NCBI GenBank assembly: GCA_024644185.1
Contig: JAHELM010000012.1
Location: forward strand, 1-14,448
DNA from: Rhodospirillales bacterium
GTDB lineage: Bacteria; Pseudomonadota; Alphaproteobacteria; UBA8366; JADFVY01
Reading direction: 5' to 3'
Length of the DNA: 14,448 nucleotides
Shown here: in pieces, positions 14,013 through 14,448 of the stretch
How positions within the stretch are numbered: the first letter of the stretch is position 1
How the letters are laid out: each line of letters opens with the position of its first letter
Program-made: the position numbers and the translations under genes
Notes under the pieces: generated by a model
Database searches by the model: none
Told to the model about the DNA's origin: nothing
The model's input: the letters and a program-made list of their open reading frames with translations, nothing else

Positions 14013-14448
14013 ATGCGGACGATTTGCGCAGCGATCGCAATCGCGGTGGCGTTTGCGACGGCGACGGCCGGCGCTTCCCCGGCGCGGGCCGGCGAATATT
14101 CCGGGCCGGGCCTGTCGGCCCGTCTGTTGATGGAGGATGCGACCCTCGGCAAGGGGCGGATCACCGGACGATATTATTTCGACCGGGGCGGATTTCGCAT
14201 GGAACTCGACAACACCGGCAATCGCGCGGTGATATTCAACAGCTTCAGCGGCATCGCCATCGTGATTTCGCGCGCCGGCGGCCTGCGGACGGAAGAGCAG
14301 CGGGGCAGTTCCGAAAAGGCGCAGTTCGGGGACGATCCCTGCGCCGGTTTCGCCCGCAAGACCATGGCGTCCTCGGAGATCCGGCGCGGCCGGTCGCTGC
14401 AGGTCTGGCAGTGCGGCAAACCCCGGCAGGCCCTGCTGGATGCCGGAG
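14013..14448 (+). CDS. Exported protein of unknown function, partial (C-terminus off the right edge)
   Basis: This is the only plus-strand gene, divergent from phoR. ATG 14013 opens 145 codons with no stop before the window ends, and GGAAGG lies about 8-13 bases upstream. The first 26 residues form a Sec signal peptide with a hydrophobic Ala/Ile-rich core and likely cleavage at ARA before GEYS. The mature part begins with SARLLMEDATLGKGRITGRYYFDRGGFRMELDN (split: SARLLMEDATLG, then GRYYFDRGGFRMELDN), which alternates like beta strands and recalls LolA- or DUF4412-like periplasmic proteins, but this is only an impression of fold. Two cysteines (in DDPCAGF and WQCGKP) may form a disulfide. No function can be assigned. 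Confidence 0.75.
   Translation, partial: MRTICAAIAIAVAFATATAGASPARAGEYSGPGLSARLLMEDATLGKGRITGRYYFDRGGFRMELDNTGNRAVIFNSFSGIAIVISRAGGLRTEEQRGSSEKAQFGDDPCAGFARKTMASSEIRRGRSLQVWQCGKPRQALLDAG

Overview
This window looks like a chromosomal piece of a GC-rich alphaproteobacterium, probably of the Rhodospirillales/Rhodobacterales kind. The evidence is the high GC content, the sdhC-sdhD-sdhA-sdhB order, a long PstA with the extra N-terminal domain common in alphaproteobacteria, phoR and phoB flanking the pst genes, and a mesaconyl-CoA hydratase next to a malyl-CoA lyase/thioesterase-type protein, which suggests the ethylmalonyl-CoA pathway. No mobile element, CRISPR array, rRNA or tRNA was seen. All genes except the last run on the minus strand, so transcription goes from right to left.

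From right to left: a partial gene for an exported protein of unknown function (14013 to the right edge, plus strand) is divergent from phoR. Then comes the phosphate block phoR - pstS - pstC - pstA - pstB - phoU - phoB (13877 down to 6303). The genes are tightly packed, often with overlapping stop and start codons. The exceptions are the phoR-pstS gap, which holds a five-unit, 11-bp-phased PhoB box array with a possible -10, and the pstS-pstC gap, which holds two strong hairpins. PhoR/PhoB sense and respond to phosphate limitation, PstSCAB imports phosphate, and PhoU links transporter activity to PhoR.

Next is a two-gene unit with its own putative promoter just behind phoB: a HpcH/HpaI-type CoA-ester lyase resembling Mcl2 (3S)-malyl-CoA thioesterase, and mch, mesaconyl-CoA hydratase. 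A pair of hairpins follows mch. A 479-bp gap without a convincing gene leads into sdhCDAB, the complete succinate dehydrogenase (complex II). A partial PaiB-like FMN-binding protein follows sdhB and runs off the left edge. The mcl2/mch/sdh neighbourhood fits central carbon metabolism, because the ethylmalonyl-CoA pathway releases glyoxylate and succinyl-CoA that feed malate and succinate.

Nothing in the window is a clearly undescribed system. It is mostly well-understood core metabolism and regulation, and the most interesting signals are regulatory DNA and gene context.
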